The notes below the pieces were generated by a model. That model did no database searches, was not told the DNA's origin, and saw nothing but the letters and a program-made list of their open reading frames with translations. Both the position numbers and the translations under genes were made by a program. A DNA stretch of 64,000 nt from Dyella sp. BiH032 (GTDB lineage Bacteria > Pseudomonadota > Gammaproteobacteria > Xanthomonadales > Rhodanobacteraceae): NCBI RefSeq assembly GCF_031954525.1, contig NZ_CP134867.1, positions 1,674,001 to 1,738,000 of the forward strand, given 5' to 3'. This document shows, piece by piece, positions 8,786 to 18,321 of this stretch (positions are counted from its first letter, which is position 1; every line of letters begins with the position of its first letter).

Positions 8786-9643
8786 ATGATGTCGAGCCTG
8801 CTCAAATGGATCGTGCCCTGGGAGTTCTCCTGGGTCTTCCTGCTCAGTTTCGTGGCGATATGCCTGCTGTACGTGCGCGGCACCCGGCGCGCGCGCGTGA
8901 GCGGCGGCAGGCGCCTGGCCTTCTGGACCGGCATCGCAATCGTCTACGTGTCGCTGCATACGTACTTCGATTACTACGCCGAGCACGAGTTCTTCATGCA
9001 CCGCATCCAGCAGGTGCTGCTGCATCACCTGGCGCCGCTGTTGATCATGGCGTCGTATCCGGGAGCGGCGTTGCGCGCGGGGTTGCCGCTGGCCTGGCGT
9101 GTGCGCCTCCTGCGTCCGTTCCTGCGCTCCTGGCCCTGGCGCGCGGCGAGCGGCGTGCTGCTGAATCCGGCGGTCGCCACGGTGCTGTTCGTCGGGTTCA
9201 TCCTGATCTGGCTGATTCCGGCGATGCAGACGCTGGCGATGCTGGACTGGCGCATCTACCGCTTCATGAACTGGACGATGATGCTGAGCGGCCTGTCGTA
9301 TTGGTGGCTGGTGCTCGACCATCGTCCGCGGCCGCCAGGCCGGATGACGCCGGGCCTGCGGGTACTTTCGCCAGGCATCACCATGAGCCCGCAGATTCTG
9401 GCCGGCGCCATCGTCACCTTCTCCAAGACCGACCTCTATCCGATCTTCGAGATCTGCGGCCGCGCCTTCACCTTCAACGTGCTGACCGGCCAGCTGGTCG
9501 GCGGCGTGATCATGTGGGTGCCGGCGGCGCTGATCGAATCGATCGGCGGGCTGCTGGCCTTGCGGCAGTGGATCCGCCTGTCGCGCAGCGGGCGCATCAA
9601 ATCCAAGCGGCAGGTGCAGCTGGCGGCCGCGCGCCGTTCGTGA
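8786..9643 (+). CDS. Cytochrome c oxidase assembly factor, Caa3 CtaG family
   Basis: A 285-residue polytopic membrane protein with about seven membrane segments. Conserved features of the CtaG/DUF1404 family are seen: HTYFDYYAEHEFFMHRIQQ with clustered His residues, LLHHLAPLLIMASYPG, and a late segment with GGVIMWVPAALIES. The family helps insert copper into the oxidase. It converges on a PCu(A)C and SCO1 pair with the same role, which supports the call. The ATG at 8786 is one of two adjacent Met codons. Confidence 0.85.
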   Translation: MMSSLLKWIVPWEFSWVFLLSFVAICLLYVRGTRRARVSGGRRLAFWTGIAIVYVSLHTYFDYYAEHEFFMHRIQQVLLHHLAPLLIMASYPGAALRAGLPLAWRVRLLRPFLRSWPWRAASGVLLNPAVATVLFVGFILIWLIPAMQTLAMLDWRIYRFMNWTMMLSGLSYWWLVLDHRPRPPGRMTPGLRVLSPGITMSPQILAGAIVTFSKTDLYPIFEICGRAFTFNVLTGQLVGGVIMWVPAALIESIGGLLALRQWIRLSRSGRIKSKRQVQLAAARRS

Positions 9644-9712
9644 TGGGCAGCCGGTCCGGCCGGCGCCGGGCAGGTCGCCGCGGTGATGCGCCGATCATCA
9701 CTCCCGCTTGCG

Positions 9713-10186
9713 TCAGTGATGGTGTTCCATGCCCGGCATGTCGCCGCCATCCACGGTATTCGCCGGCTTCGCTTCGAAGTCCGCGGCCAGCGTGCTGCCG
9801 TCGCTGAAGCGCAGGTCGACGCGCACCTTGTCGCCGACTTTCACGACGCTGGCGGCCTTCATCAGCATGAGGTGATAGCCGCCGGGGGACAGGGCCGCCT
9901 TGCCATGCGCGGGAATGGACAGCGTGTCCACCGATTCCATGCGCCCCATGCCGGTCTCGGTGCTGCTCTTGTGCAGCATGACGTCGGCATAGGCCGGGCT
10001 GCTCGCCGAACGCAGCGCCACCGCGCGGTCGCCATGGTTCTCCAGCACCACGTAGCCGCCGGAGGGCAGGGCGCCGGGCATCAGGCGGATCCAGCCGTGG
10101 CTGGCCGTTACCTGGTCGGCCTCGCCGGCGGCGGCCGCGTCGGCGAACAGCAGGCTTGCCAGCAGGAGGGCGGTGCGAGGGTTCAT
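9713..10186 (-). CDS. Periplasmic copper chaperone PCu(A)C
   Basis: A 157-residue secreted protein with a signal peptide (about residues 1-20, ending ADAAAAG). The DUF461/PCu(A)C copper site is visible as spaced His/Met residues: MLHKSSTETGMGRMESV, then IPAHGKAALSPGGYHLMLM. The tail DMPGMEHHH adds potential Cu ligands. PCu(A)C delivers Cu(I) to the CuA or CuB centre of cytochrome oxidase together with SCO1. Its ATG overlaps the SCO1 stop codon (ATGA), so the two are coupled. Confidence 0.92.
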   Translation of the reverse strand: MNPRTALLLASLLFADAAAAGEADQVTASHGWIRLMPGALPSGGYVVLENHGDRAVALRSASSPAYADVMLHKSSTETGMGRMESVDTLSIPAHGKAALSPGGYHLMLMKAASVVKVGDKVRVDLRFSDGSTLAADFEAKPANTVDGGDMPGMEHHH

Positions 10187-10800
10187 GGCTGGGCTCCGGT
10201 ATCGAGCAGCAGGTGCAGGTCGTGGACGAGGTTGTCCTGGGAGTCCGCCGCGGTGGACAGCAGGCGTGCCTTGCCTTGGCGGTCGAATACATAGATCGCC
10301 GAGCTGTGGCTGACCTCGTACTGCCCGTCGCCTTTGTCCGGCTCGCGCGTGTAGGCGGAGCGGTAGCGCTTGCTCAGCGCCTCCAGTGCGCGGGGTTCGC
10401 CGGACAGGCCGACCGCGCGCGGATCGAACGCGTTGACGTACGCGTGCATCACCTCCGGCGTATCCCGCGCGGGATCGACGCTGACGAACAGGATGCGCAC
10501 GTCGTCCGCGAGCGGCCCGAGGCGCTGCATCACCACGTGCAGTTGCGCCAGGGTCAGCGGGCAGACGTCGGGGCAGTGCGTGTAGCCGAAGTACATCAGC
10601 ACCACCTTGCCGCGGTAGTCGGCGCCGGTCACCGCCTTGCCGTGATCGTCGACCAGCTTGAAGTCCAGGTCCGGCATGTGGCCCGTGACGTTGGTGAGTT
10701 TCCATGGCAGGTCGTCGCCGCGCTGGCAGGCGGCGAGCAGGAGCGCGCCGAGCAGTACGGAAAGCAGGAGCAGGGCGCGGACGAGGCGTCGGGGCTTCAT
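10183..10800 (-). CDS. SCO1/SenC family copper-transfer lipoprotein
   Basis: A 205-residue thioredoxin-fold protein. It has a lipoprotein signal with lipobox LLAAC (Cys25), the Cu-binding CPDVC motif, and the third ligand His in HSSAIYVFD. SCO proteins reduce and metallate the CuA site of cytochrome c oxidase. The ATG at 10800 was preferred to an ATG at 10821 because AGGA lies 7 bases upstream and it gives a clean lipoprotein signal. It is followed by PCu(A)C with a four-base overlap. Confidence 0.93.
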   Translation of the reverse strand: MKPRRLVRALLLLSVLLGALLLAACQRGDDLPWKLTNVTGHMPDLDFKLVDDHGKAVTGADYRGKVVLMYFGYTHCPDVCPLTLAQLHVVMQRLGPLADDVRILFVSVDPARDTPEVMHAYVNAFDPRAVGLSGEPRALEALSKRYRSAYTREPDKGDGQYEVSHSSAIYVFDRQGKARLLSTAADSQDNLVHDLHLLLDTGAQP

Positions 10801-10872
10801 GCGAGAATCCTGGATCGACATCGCGCCAGCATACGACACCGGCGCCGCCGCCAGCCCGAGGACTTCCTTCCG

Positions 10873-11250
10873 ATGCGACAACCTGTCCGTCCCATCGCCG
10901 GCCTGCTGGCCGGTGCGGCCGGTGCCAGCGCGGTGGCGCTGGGTGCGTTCGGCGCGCACGCCTTGCGCGGCGTACTGGATGACCGTGGCGTCGAGCTGTG
11001 GCACACCGCCGTGAATTACCACTTCTGGCATGCGCTGGCGTTGTGCCTGGCGGTGTTCTTCCTGCACGCGCCGCATCGTCGCCGCGCAACCGTCGCGTTC
11101 GGTGTGGGCATCGTGCTGTTCAGCGGCAGCCTGTATGCCCTCGCGCTGGGCGCGCCGCGGTGGCTCGGTGCGGTCACGCCCCTGGGCGGCGTGGCCTTCA
11201 TCGTCGGTTGGTTGTTGCTGGGCCTCGGTGCCGCGAGGCGCGGCGCCTGA
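10873..11250 (+). CDS. DUF423 small membrane protein
   Basis: A 125-residue protein with four hydrophobic segments. The family signature GAFGAHALRG and WHTAVNYHFWHALAL are visible, and the length is normal for DUF423 (YgdD-like). The function of the family is not established. It is transcribed divergently from the SCO1 gene, 72 bp away. Confidence 0.88.
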   Translation: MRQPVRPIAGLLAGAAGASAVALGAFGAHALRGVLDDRGVELWHTAVNYHFWHALALCLAVFFLHAPHRRRATVAFGVGIVLFSGSLYALALGAPRWLGAVTPLGGVAFIVGWLLLGLGAARRGA

Positions 11251-11311
11251 TGTCCCCCGCGCACGGTACGTGGGTCACCGCGCTTTCCCCGTACGAACAC
11301 CAGGGGCGGAG

Positions 11312-12088
11312 TCAGGCGAGTGCTGCGGCCACCAGCGGCGCTCCGACATGTAGCACCAGATCCGCGCTGAAATGCGCCAGCATCGCGTGCTCCAGCCCGT
11401 ACTTCCAGAACAGCCAGCCCAAGGGAAGGCCGACCAGGGCATTCAACAGCACGATGCGGGTGACGGTCAGCGGGCCATGCAGCATGCCGGCGTTGAAGGC
11501 CGCGGAAAGGTGGCCCGCGCCGAAGATCAGGGCGGCCAGTACGATCGCGACGACAAATATCCACGGCCTCGGTCCACCGCCGAGCCGCGCCAGCAGCCAC
11601 ACCAGCAGGCTGACCAGGAACAGGCGGCACAGCACTTCCTCGACGATGCCGCCGTACAGCGATGCCAATGCGCCGCGCCAGGCCAGATCGAGCAGGCGTG
11701 ACGCGGTGGGATGCCCGGCGCCCTGGTGCTGCGCATTGAGGGCGAGTACGAGCAATGCCGAGACGACGCCGAGCAAGATCGCCCATCGCCACCGATGCGG
11801 TGCCTGCGGCCGCGGTTGGCGATAGACCCATGCGCGCAACCAGGGCGCGCCCAGGCCGTAGCGCTCGCCGAGCCACAGGCCGAGCCAGCCGAGCAGGCCG
11901 GTGAGCACACCTGCCTGCAACGCCTGCGCTATCGCCAGTATGGTCGGAGATACCGGCGCCATGGCCAGGCGCAGCGGCATCACCGCCATGAGATAGGGAA
12001 ACAAGGCCAGCACGGCGACGACCGTGGCGAGGCCCAGCATCGCGGCCAGTTTCAGCCGCGGTACGCGTGTGGCGGACAGGGCGGTCAT
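11312..12088 (-). CDS. CPBP family intramembrane metalloprotease
   Basis: A 258-residue polytopic membrane protein with the CPBP (CAAX protease/bacteriocin-processing, Abi) motifs: EEVLCRLFLVS (glutamate pair plus Arg), GAGHLSAAFNAG, and a final HFSADLVLH. These Glu/His residues form the intramembrane metal site. Family members process prenylated or peptide substrates or confer bacteriocin self-immunity; the substrate here is unknown. It is the last gene of a minus-strand run, 16 bp after the DUF3887 gene. Confidence 0.87.
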   Translation of the reverse strand: MTALSATRVPRLKLAAMLGLATVVAVLALFPYLMAVMPLRLAMAPVSPTILAIAQALQAGVLTGLLGWLGLWLGERYGLGAPWLRAWVYRQPRPQAPHRWRWAILLGVVSALLVLALNAQHQGAGHPTASRLLDLAWRGALASLYGGIVEEVLCRLFLVSLLVWLLARLGGGPRPWIFVVAIVLAALIFGAGHLSAAFNAGMLHGPLTVTRIVLLNALVGLPLGWLFWKYGLEHAMLAHFSADLVLHVGAPLVAAALA

Positions 12089-12104
12089 GGCGACGTCTTC
12101 CTTC

Positions 12105-12485
12105 TCAGTGATGCCGCTGGATGTAGAACCCCGCGACCTTGCCTTGCGCGTCGCAGGTGACTTTCGAATCGATCGTGCTCTGGCCGTAATGCAGGGGCGT
12201 CAGCACGACGACGTGATCGCCGACCGTGACTGTGGTCGCCGCGTCGCGCGCCCCGCGCTCGCCGAACTGCTGTGCCACCGCCGGCCAGATCTGCCCGAGC
12301 TTTTCCGGTGCGAGCTTCGCTTTCATGGTGTCGTCGAAATCGCTGGTGGCGCCGGCGTAATCGCCCTTGTCCAGGGCGTCGAGCAGATGGGTGGAGGCCG
12401 TTTCGCAGGCCGATTCGGCGCGCGCGGCGCCCGCGGCGATGAGGCAGACCGCCAGGCAGGCGATGACTGCCAGGTGCTTCTTCAT
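12105..12485 (-). CDS. Secreted DUF3887-like protein
   Basis: A 126-residue protein with a cleavable signal peptide (MKKHLAVIACLAVCLIAAGA, cleavage near ARA-ES). The mature part (LLDALDKGDYAGATSDFDDT, LGQIWPAVAQQFG) matches the DUF3887 pattern, a cystatin-like fold often fused to hydrolases. Here it stands alone. It lies between the Arc-like gene (60 bp) and the CPBP protease (16 bp), suggesting co-transcription. Function unknown. Confidence 0.7.
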   Translation of the reverse strand: MKKHLAVIACLAVCLIAAGAARAESACETASTHLLDALDKGDYAGATSDFDDTMKAKLAPEKLGQIWPAVAQQFGERGARDAATTVTVGDHVVVLTPLHYGQSTIDSKVTCDAQGKVAGFYIQRHH

Positions 12486-12545
12486 GTCGTTGTTCCCCCG
12501 TTGCTTGGCTATTTGGGTTGGCCAGCTGGTTGTCTGACTGGCCGG

Positions 12546-12743
12546 CTAGGTCTTGTCGTCTTCGTCGTCCATGACCGGCTTGGCCTGGCCGGCTTTCATG
12601 CGCCCGCTTTTGCGCAGCGCCTCGCGCAGCACGTACTCGATCTGCGCATTCACGCTGCGCAACTCGTCGTCGGCCCAGCGCTGCATCGCCTCCAGCACGG
12701 CGGGGCTGATGCGCAGCGGATAGGCTTTCTTCTCGGCCGGCAC
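12546..12743 (-). CDS. Arc-like ribbon-helix-helix DNA-binding protein
   Basis: A 65-residue protein starting at GTG 12743 ([13 protein letters not shown]). The Arc/MetJ fold is seen as a beta strand KAYPLRISP followed by helices [20 protein letters not shown] and [12 protein letters not shown]. The start was placed after the SPFH stop codon, 11 bases downstream, because a longer form would run inside the SPFH gene. SPFH-Arc pairs recur in related bacteria. It may repress its own operon (see the GATATC operator at 13651-13663). Confidence 0.8.
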   Translation of the reverse strand: MPAEKKAYPLRISPAVLEAMQRWADDELRSVNAQIEYVLREALRKSGRMKAGQAKPVMDDEDDKT

Positions 12744-12754
12744 GTTCGCCCCGC

Positions 12755-13627
12755 TCAGCCGCTGTAGAGCGTGCCGGCGTTGACCACAGGCTGGGTGGCG
12801 CGGTCGCCGCACAGCACCACCAGCAGGTTGCTGACCATGGCGGCCTTGCGTTCCTCGTCCAGCTCGACCACGCCTTGTTCGCGCAGGCGGTCCAGCGCCA
12901 TGGCGACCATGCCGACGGCACCTTCGACGATGCGTTCGCGCGCGGCCACGATCGCGCTGGCCTGCTGGCGCTGCAGCATGGCCTGGGCAATTTCCTGGGC
13001 GTAGGCGAGATGACTGATGCGCGCCTCGATGACGCTCACGCCGGCCTTGTCCAGACGCGCCTGGATCTCGTCGCGCAGGTGGTTGTTGATCACCTCGCCA
13101 TGGCTGCGCAGCGAGGGCTTGCCGTCGTCGTGCGCGTCGTACGGGTAGTTCTGCGCCATCTGGCGCAGCGCCGACTCGCTCTGGATATGCACGAAGTTTT
13201 CGTAGTCGTCGACCTGGAATACCGCTTCGGCCGTATCGACGACCTGCCAGACGACCACGGCGGCGATCTCGATCGGGTTGCCGTCGCTGTCGTTGACCTT
13301 GAGCTTGCTGCTCTCGAAGTTACGCACGCGCAGCGACACGCGGCGCTTGGTGTAGAACGGGTTGGTCCAGCGCAGCCCCTCCTCGCGCACCGTGCCAGCG
13401 TACTTGCCGAACAGCTGTACAACCTGGCCTTCGTTTGGCGCGACCTGGAAGAAGCCCTTCAGCAGGAAGGCCGTGAACACCATCAGCGCCACGCCGCCGA
13501 AGAAGCGCGGCAGCGGCGGCTGCTGGCCGGCCGAGCTGAGGATCAGCCAGACCGCGATGGCCCCGAGCAGCAGGCAGAAGCCGACGAACGGGATGCCGGC
13601 GACCGAAAACCCTTGACGTTCATTCAT
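12755..13627 (-). CDS. SPFH domain protein (prohibitin/band 7 superfamily)
   Basis: A 290-residue protein with two N-terminal membrane segments (residues about 10-30 and 42-62) and an SPFH domain: [40 protein letters not shown], then a helical stretch ([19 protein letters not shown]) typical of flotillin-like oligomers. SPFH proteins form membrane microdomain scaffolds, often with a protease partner; an unrelated CPBP protease is in the same run. The start has a strong GGGAGG site. It is transcribed with the transglutaminase gene upstream and the Arc-like gene downstream. Confidence 0.88.
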   Translation of the reverse strand: MNERQGFSVAGIPFVGFCLLLGAIAVWLILSSAGQQPPLPRFFGGVALMVFTAFLLKGFFQVAPNEGQVVQLFGKYAGTVREEGLRWTNPFYTKRRVSLRVRNFESSKLKVNDSDGNPIEIAAVVVWQVVDTAEAVFQVDDYENFVHIQSESALRQMAQNYPYDAHDDGKPSLRSHGEVINNHLRDEIQARLDKAGVSVIEARISHLAYAQEIAQAMLQRQQASAIVAARERIVEGAVGMVAMALDRLREQGVVELDEERKAAMVSNLLVVLCGDRATQPVVNAGTLYSG

Positions 13628-13650
13628 GGCGATACCTCCCTTGGATGGGA

Positions 13651-13663
13651 GATATCTGATATC
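13651..13663. promoter_or_regulatory. Candidate operator: two GATATC palindromes 1 bp apart
   Basis: GATATC-T-GATATC lies 24 bp upstream of the SPFH start, between the transglutaminase stop and the SPFH ribosome binding site, in an AT-rich patch of an otherwise GC-rich region. Tandem short palindromes are the usual target form of ribbon-helix-helix repressors, and one is encoded two genes downstream. Inference only. Confidence 0.4.
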
Positions 13664-13687
13664 AAAATGATGTCACCCTGCAAGTGC

Positions 13688-15223
13688 CTACTGGCCGCCG
13701 CCGCCCGCATTGCCCCCGACCGGCCCGGAAGGGGCTACCGGCGGCGGGCCCGGACTGAGGAACTCCCAGGAGGGCATGACCTCCTCGATCTGCATCCCGC
13801 TGAACATGTGGGTGGCGGCGAAGAAGTGCCAGGGATCGCCGTCGCCGGTGTCCAGGGCGATGTGCGTGCTGTCAAAGTGGCGCAGCGCCGCGTCGTAGCT
13901 CTGCCAGTGGTCGCCGACCCAGGCTTGCACCCAGGCATGCGGCACGAAGACCCGCGAGGTGTTCGCATAGCGGTCGGCGTAGACCATGCCGGTCACCACG
14001 CGCGCGGGAATGCCCTCGGCGCGCGCCATCGCGGCCAGCAGCACGGCGTATTCCGTGCAGTCGCCCTGGCGGTTGTTGACCACTTCCAGCGCGGAGGCGT
14101 AGCCCACGTCCAGGCCGTGCTGGGTGATGTAGTGGCTGACGAAGCTGCGCAGCCGGCGCATCTTCCGTCGGTTGTCGGCGGCGTTGCCCACCGCCTGCGC
14201 GGCCAGGGCGCGGATGGCCGGCGCATCCGCCTGCAGCCACGAGTTCGCGCGCAGGTCGTCCGGCTGGGGCGGCGCCTGACCGCCCGCATACGGGCTGCCG
14301 ATGTCGACCTGCCAGTCGTTGCCGCCCAGATGCGTCACACGCTGCTCGTCGGTATTGATGATCGGCAGGCTGCCGTTGCCTTTGATGCCGACGCGGTAGC
14401 GCAGGAAGGACTCCCGCAGGTTAGGCGTGAGCGGGCGCGGCGAATCGACCATGGCCGCGCGGAACATGTCCACGTCCTGCTCCGGCGCCAGCGCGCAGGC
14501 CTCGTCGCAGGCGATCATCTCCAACTGGCGGCCGAGCATCGAGATGATGCCCTTGCGCGCGCGGCCCCGGCCGTCGAGCCACAGGTCCAGGATCTGGTCG
14601 CCTCGTTCCTGCTGCAGGCGCTGGCGCTGGTGGCTGAGCGTTTCGGCGCCACCCGGTAGGTCTACCGATTCGTTGCCCAGCACCTCGACCGCCACGTCCA
14701 TCACCTGCTGGCTGGCCGGATCGAACATCTGCATGCGGTAGTGCCGGCCCGGGTTCTTACTGGCTTCGAGCATGGCCTTGCGCTGGGCATCGTTGAGCAT
14801 CGCGTTGCCGGGCCAGCCGATGTAGCTGTAGCGGGTGGCACCGCCGACGGTGATGGTGACCTTGAATGAGCCGTCCGCCTGGCGCTCGCCATTCACAGTG
14901 CTGTCCATGGAAGACATCGAGGTGCGCGAGGCGAAGCCCAGGGGTTCGCCCTCAAGGCTTTCCACGCTGCGGATCATGTTGCTGAGGGGGATGCTCTTGC
15001 CGCTGCGGTTGAGCAGGATCGAAAGCGTCTGGGTGGTGGTCACCGAGTCCTGGGCGGTTTCGCGGTCGATCCGCAGGTGGCCGATCTTGCGGCCGCCGAG
15101 CAGGACGCTCATCCAGGTGGTGTCGGTGGAGGCGGCTGGCGCATTCTGGACGGCCGCAGCCCCGGCCGCGGGGCACAGCAACAGCACCAGCAGTAGCGTG
15201 GCGGTCTTCAGTCGCATGTGCAT
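13688..15223 (-). CDS. Secreted transglutaminase-like domain protein
   Basis: A 511-residue exported protein (signal peptide about residues 1-25, [15 protein letters not shown]). The C-terminal third is a transglutaminase-like domain with the catalytic triad visible: Cys in [15 protein letters not shown], His in VPHAWVQAW and Asp in YDAALRHFD. The N-terminal two thirds ([20 protein letters not shown] region) is a DUF-type beta-rich part seen in related periplasmic proteins. It likely acts as a periplasmic protease or amidase; the substrate is unknown. The SPFH gene follows after 60 bp. Confidence 0.85.
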   Translation of the reverse strand: MHMRLKTATLLLVLLLCPAAGAAAVQNAPAASTDTTWMSVLLGGRKIGHLRIDRETAQDSVTTTQTLSILLNRSGKSIPLSNMIRSVESLEGEPLGFASRTSMSSMDSTVNGERQADGSFKVTITVGGATRYSYIGWPGNAMLNDAQRKAMLEASKNPGRHYRMQMFDPASQQVMDVAVEVLGNESVDLPGGAETLSHQRQRLQQERGDQILDLWLDGRGRARKGIISMLGRQLEMIACDEACALAPEQDVDMFRAAMVDSPRPLTPNLRESFLRYRVGIKGNGSLPIINTDEQRVTHLGGNDWQVDIGSPYAGGQAPPQPDDLRANSWLQADAPAIRALAAQAVGNAADNRRKMRRLRSFVSHYITQHGLDVGYASALEVVNNRQGDCTEYAVLLAAMARAEGIPARVVTGMVYADRYANTSRVFVPHAWVQAWVGDHWQSYDAALRHFDSTHIALDTGDGDPWHFFAATHMFSGMQIEEVMPSWEFLSPGPPPVAPSGPVGGNAGGGGQ

Positions 15224-15369
15224 TTTTACCCGTGGGGACGGTTTGGAAGACAGTGAATGCCGACTTAAGGCCGCCGTCAATCCGCAGTGCAGCGTGGCGG
15301 AAGGCTGGCGTAAGGGAAGCCGGAAGGGCCCGCTTACAATGCCCGCTTTCCCAGCCCCGGAGCCCCCAG

Positions 15370-16551
15370 ATGAAGCCGTTCGGCACCCCTCATACCGACC
15401 ATGCACTGCGTGTGCTCCTGCTGGGTTCCGGCGAGCTGGGCAAGGAGGTGGCGATCGAGCTGCAGCGCTACGCGGTGGAGGTGGTGGCGGTCGACCGCTA
15501 TGCCCACGCCCCGGCCATGCAGGTGGCGCATCGCAGCCACGTGATCGACATGCTGGACGGCGCCGCGCTGCGGGCGGTGATCGAGGCGGAGCGGCCGGAC
15601 CTGGTCGTGCCCGAAATCGAGGCCATCCACACGCCGACCCTGGTCGAACTGGAGAAGGCGGGCCTCAGGGTCATCCCGACGGCGCGAGCGGCCTGGCTGA
15701 CGATGGACCGCGAAGGCATTCGCCGGCTGGCCGCCGAGGAACTGGGCCTGCCCACCTCGCGCTACCGCTTCTGCGACGACGAGGCCCAGTACCGCGAAGC
15801 CGTGCGCGCCATCGGCCTGCCGTTCGTGATCAAGCCGGTGATGAGTTCGTCCGGCAAGGGCCAGAGCCTGGTGCGCCGCGAAGATGAGCTGCAGGAAGCC
15901 TGGGACTACGCCCAGTCGGGCGGCCGTGCCGGCAAGGGCCGGGTGATCGTGGAGGGCTTCGTCGACTTCGACTACGAGATCACCCTGCTGACGGTCCGCC
16001 ACAAGGACGGCACCAGCTTCTGCGCGCCGATCGGCCACCGCCAGGAAGACGGCGACTACCGCGAGTCCTGGCAGCCGCAGCCGATGAGCGACAAGGCGCT
16101 GGCCGAGGCGCGGCGCCAGGCCGAGGCGATCACCGGCGCGCTGGGCGGCTGGGGCGTGTTCGGCGTGGAGTTCTTCGTGAAGGGCGACGCGGTGATTTTT
16201 TCGGAGGTCAGCCCGCGGCCGCACGACACCGGCCTGGTCACGCTGATCTCGCAAGACCTGTCGGAGTTCGCGCTGCATGCGCGCGCCATCCTCGGCCTGC
16301 CCATCCCGGCCATCCGCCAGCTCGGCCCGGCAGCGTCGTGCGCGGTGCTGGTGGAGGGCGAGGGCGAAGCGCCGCGCTATCACGGCGTCGCCGAGGCCCT
16401 CGCCGAGCCGGACACTCAACTGCGCCTGTTCGGCAAGCCCACGGTCAAGGGACGCCGCCGCATGGCGGTGACGCTGGCGCGCGACGAGAGCATCGAGGCG
16501 GCCAAGGAAAAGGCGATCCGGTCGGCCCGCACGCTGCGGATCGAACTCTGA
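15370..16551 (+). CDS. purT: Formate-dependent phosphoribosylglycinamide formyltransferase PurT
   Basis: A 393-residue ATP-grasp enzyme that makes formyl-GAR from GAR, formate and ATP in purine synthesis, without folate. The N-terminal PreATP-grasp domain begins [19 protein letters not shown]; the ATP-grasp core has [30 protein letters not shown], and [14 protein letters not shown]. Length matches E. coli PurT (392). The gene stands alone between the divergent transglutaminase gene and the glutamate synthase-like gene. Confidence 0.97.
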   Translation: MKPFGTPHTDHALRVLLLGSGELGKEVAIELQRYAVEVVAVDRYAHAPAMQVAHRSHVIDMLDGAALRAVIEAERPDLVVPEIEAIHTPTLVELEKAGLRVIPTARAAWLTMDREGIRRLAAEELGLPTSRYRFCDDEAQYREAVRAIGLPFVIKPVMSSSGKGQSLVRREDELQEAWDYAQSGGRAGKGRVIVEGFVDFDYEITLLTVRHKDGTSFCAPIGHRQEDGDYRESWQPQPMSDKALAEARRQAEAITGALGGWGVFGVEFFVKGDAVIFSEVSPRPHDTGLVTLISQDLSEFALHARAILGLPIPAIRQLGPAASCAVLVEGEGEAPRYHGVAEALAEPDTQLRLFGKPTVKGRRRMAVTLARDESIEAAKEKAIRSARTLRIEL

Positions 16552-16729
16552 CGGTGCGGCGCGACGCGGCCGACTCGTACCGCGTCGCGCCACCGCGGCT
16601 TCGATCCGTAGACGTCGCAGTGCAGGGGCCTGCGCCACTTCCCCCACGGCCGCGCAGCTGTGCGAGCATCCGCAGCGGACTCGACCGAGCCGGAACCCAT
16701 CCGGATACATTCAATCCAGGGAGCTAGGC

Positions 16730-18244
16730 ATGCAGACTTCCGCATTCGCGCAGTGGCTGGTGGTGCTGGTGGAGACGCTGGCGGCGCTGTTCATGCTGCT
16801 GCTGGCCGTCGGTGTGATGGTGCTGCTGGTGGTATGGCTGGTGGACCGCAACCAGACGGCGAATTCGGTGCTGCGCAATTTTCCGGTGATCGGGCATTTC
16901 CGGTACTGGTTCCTGCACCTCGGCGAATTCTTCCGCCAGTACCTGTATTCCAGCGACCGCGAGGAAATGCCGTTCAACCGCGCGCAGCGCACTTGGGTGT
17001 ACCGCGCGGCCAAGAACTCGGAGAACACCAATGCATTCGGTTCCACGCGCGACCTGCGCGCGGAAGGCGTGCCGTTCTTCGTCAATGCGCCGTTTCCGTC
17101 GCTGGGCCAGCATCACGTGGTGCCCAGGCCGGTGACGCTCGGCCCGTATGCGCGCGAGCCGTACAGCCATTCGGCGTTCTTCAACATTTCCGCGATGAGC
17201 TTCGGCGCACTGTCGGCGCCGGCGGTGCGCGCGCTGTCCATCGGCGCGGCGAAGGCCGGCATCTGGATGGATACGGGCGAAGGGGGCCTGGCGCCTTATC
17301 ACCTGGAGGGCGGCTGCGACATCGTCTTCGAGATCGGCACCGCCAAGTACGGCGTACGCACGCCTGAGGGCAAGCTGGACGACCAGAAGCTCCTGGAGAT
17401 CTGCCGGCATCCGCGGGTGAAGATGGTCAGCATCAAGCTCGGCCAGGGCGCCAAGCCCGGCCTGGGTGGATTGTTGCCCGGCGCGAAGGTGACGCCGGAG
17501 ATCGCCGCGATCCGCGGCATTCCGGTCGGCGAGGACTCGCAGAGCCCCAACCGTCATCTCGACATCGGCAGCGTGCGCGAGCTGATGGATGCCACCGTGC
17601 ACATCCGCGAACTCACCGGCAAGCCGACCGGCTTCAAGGCGGTGTTCGGCGGCATGGAATGGATCGACGAGCTGTGCGAGGAAGTGCATCGGCGCGGCAT
17701 CGAAAGCGCGCCGGACTTCATCATCGTCGACGGTTCCGAAGGCGGCACTGGCGCGGCGCCGCAGACGCTGATGGAAGGCGTGGGCCTGCCGTTGCGCGAG
17801 GCGTTGCCGGCCCTGGTGAACACGCTCATCCGCCATGGGTTGCGCGAGCGCATCAAGGTGATTTGTTCCGGCAAGTGCATTACCGCGTACGACGTGGCGT
17901 GGGCGCTGTCGATGGGCGCGGACTTCGTCAACTCGGCGCGCGGCTTCATGCTGGCGCTGGGCTGCATCCAGTCGCTGCAGTGCAACCGCAATACCTGCCC
18001 CACCGGCATCACCACGCAGAACCCGAAGTTGCAGCGCGGCCTGGTAGTCACCGACAAGAGCGAACGCGTATACCACTACGCCAAGAACGTGATGCAAGAA
18101 GTGGGCATCATCGCCCACAGCTGCGGCGTGGAAGAGCCGCGCCAGCTCGACCGCACGCATTGCCGCGTGATGGGCGACGACGGCATCTCGGTGCCGCTGG
18201 TGAAGCTGTTTCCCTATCCGGAAGGGTACGTGCGGGGCGCCTGA
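16730..18244 (+). CDS. FMN-binding glutamate synthase family protein
   Basis: A 504-residue protein with a membrane segment near the N-terminus (residues about 12-35) followed by the FMN-binding (TIM barrel) domain of glutamate synthase large subunits: NISAMSFGALSAPAVRALS, DTGEGGLAPYHLEGG, IIVDGSEGGTGAAP and the Cys-rich CNRNTCPTGITTQNP. The amidotransferase and GXGXG domains of true GltB are missing, as is usual in this membrane-linked family. It may act as a stand-alone FMN oxidoreductase; the physiological reaction is not known. A CAGGGAG site precedes the start. Confidence 0.88.
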   Translation: MQTSAFAQWLVVLVETLAALFMLLLAVGVMVLLVVWLVDRNQTANSVLRNFPVIGHFRYWFLHLGEFFRQYLYSSDREEMPFNRAQRTWVYRAAKNSENTNAFGSTRDLRAEGVPFFVNAPFPSLGQHHVVPRPVTLGPYAREPYSHSAFFNISAMSFGALSAPAVRALSIGAAKAGIWMDTGEGGLAPYHLEGGCDIVFEIGTAKYGVRTPEGKLDDQKLLEICRHPRVKMVSIKLGQGAKPGLGGLLPGAKVTPEIAAIRGIPVGEDSQSPNRHLDIGSVRELMDATVHIRELTGKPTGFKAVFGGMEWIDELCEEVHRRGIESAPDFIIVDGSEGGTGAAPQTLMEGVGLPLREALPALVNTLIRHGLRERIKVICSGKCITAYDVAWALSMGADFVNSARGFMLALGCIQSLQCNRNTCPTGITTQNPKLQRGLVVTDKSERVYHYAKNVMQEVGIIAHSCGVEEPRQLDRTHCRVMGDDGISVPLVKLFPYPEGYVRGA

Positions 18245-18321
18245 GCGGAGGTTCTGCCTGGGGCGGGTGAGTGCTCGGCAAGACGACTGGAGGGCGCCGG
18301 GTATTCGCCCGCGCGCCGAGG

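Noticed and set aside
10801..10821. Earlier ATG (10821) as SCO1 start
   Set aside because: No ribosome site, and the added residues would spoil the lipoprotein signal.
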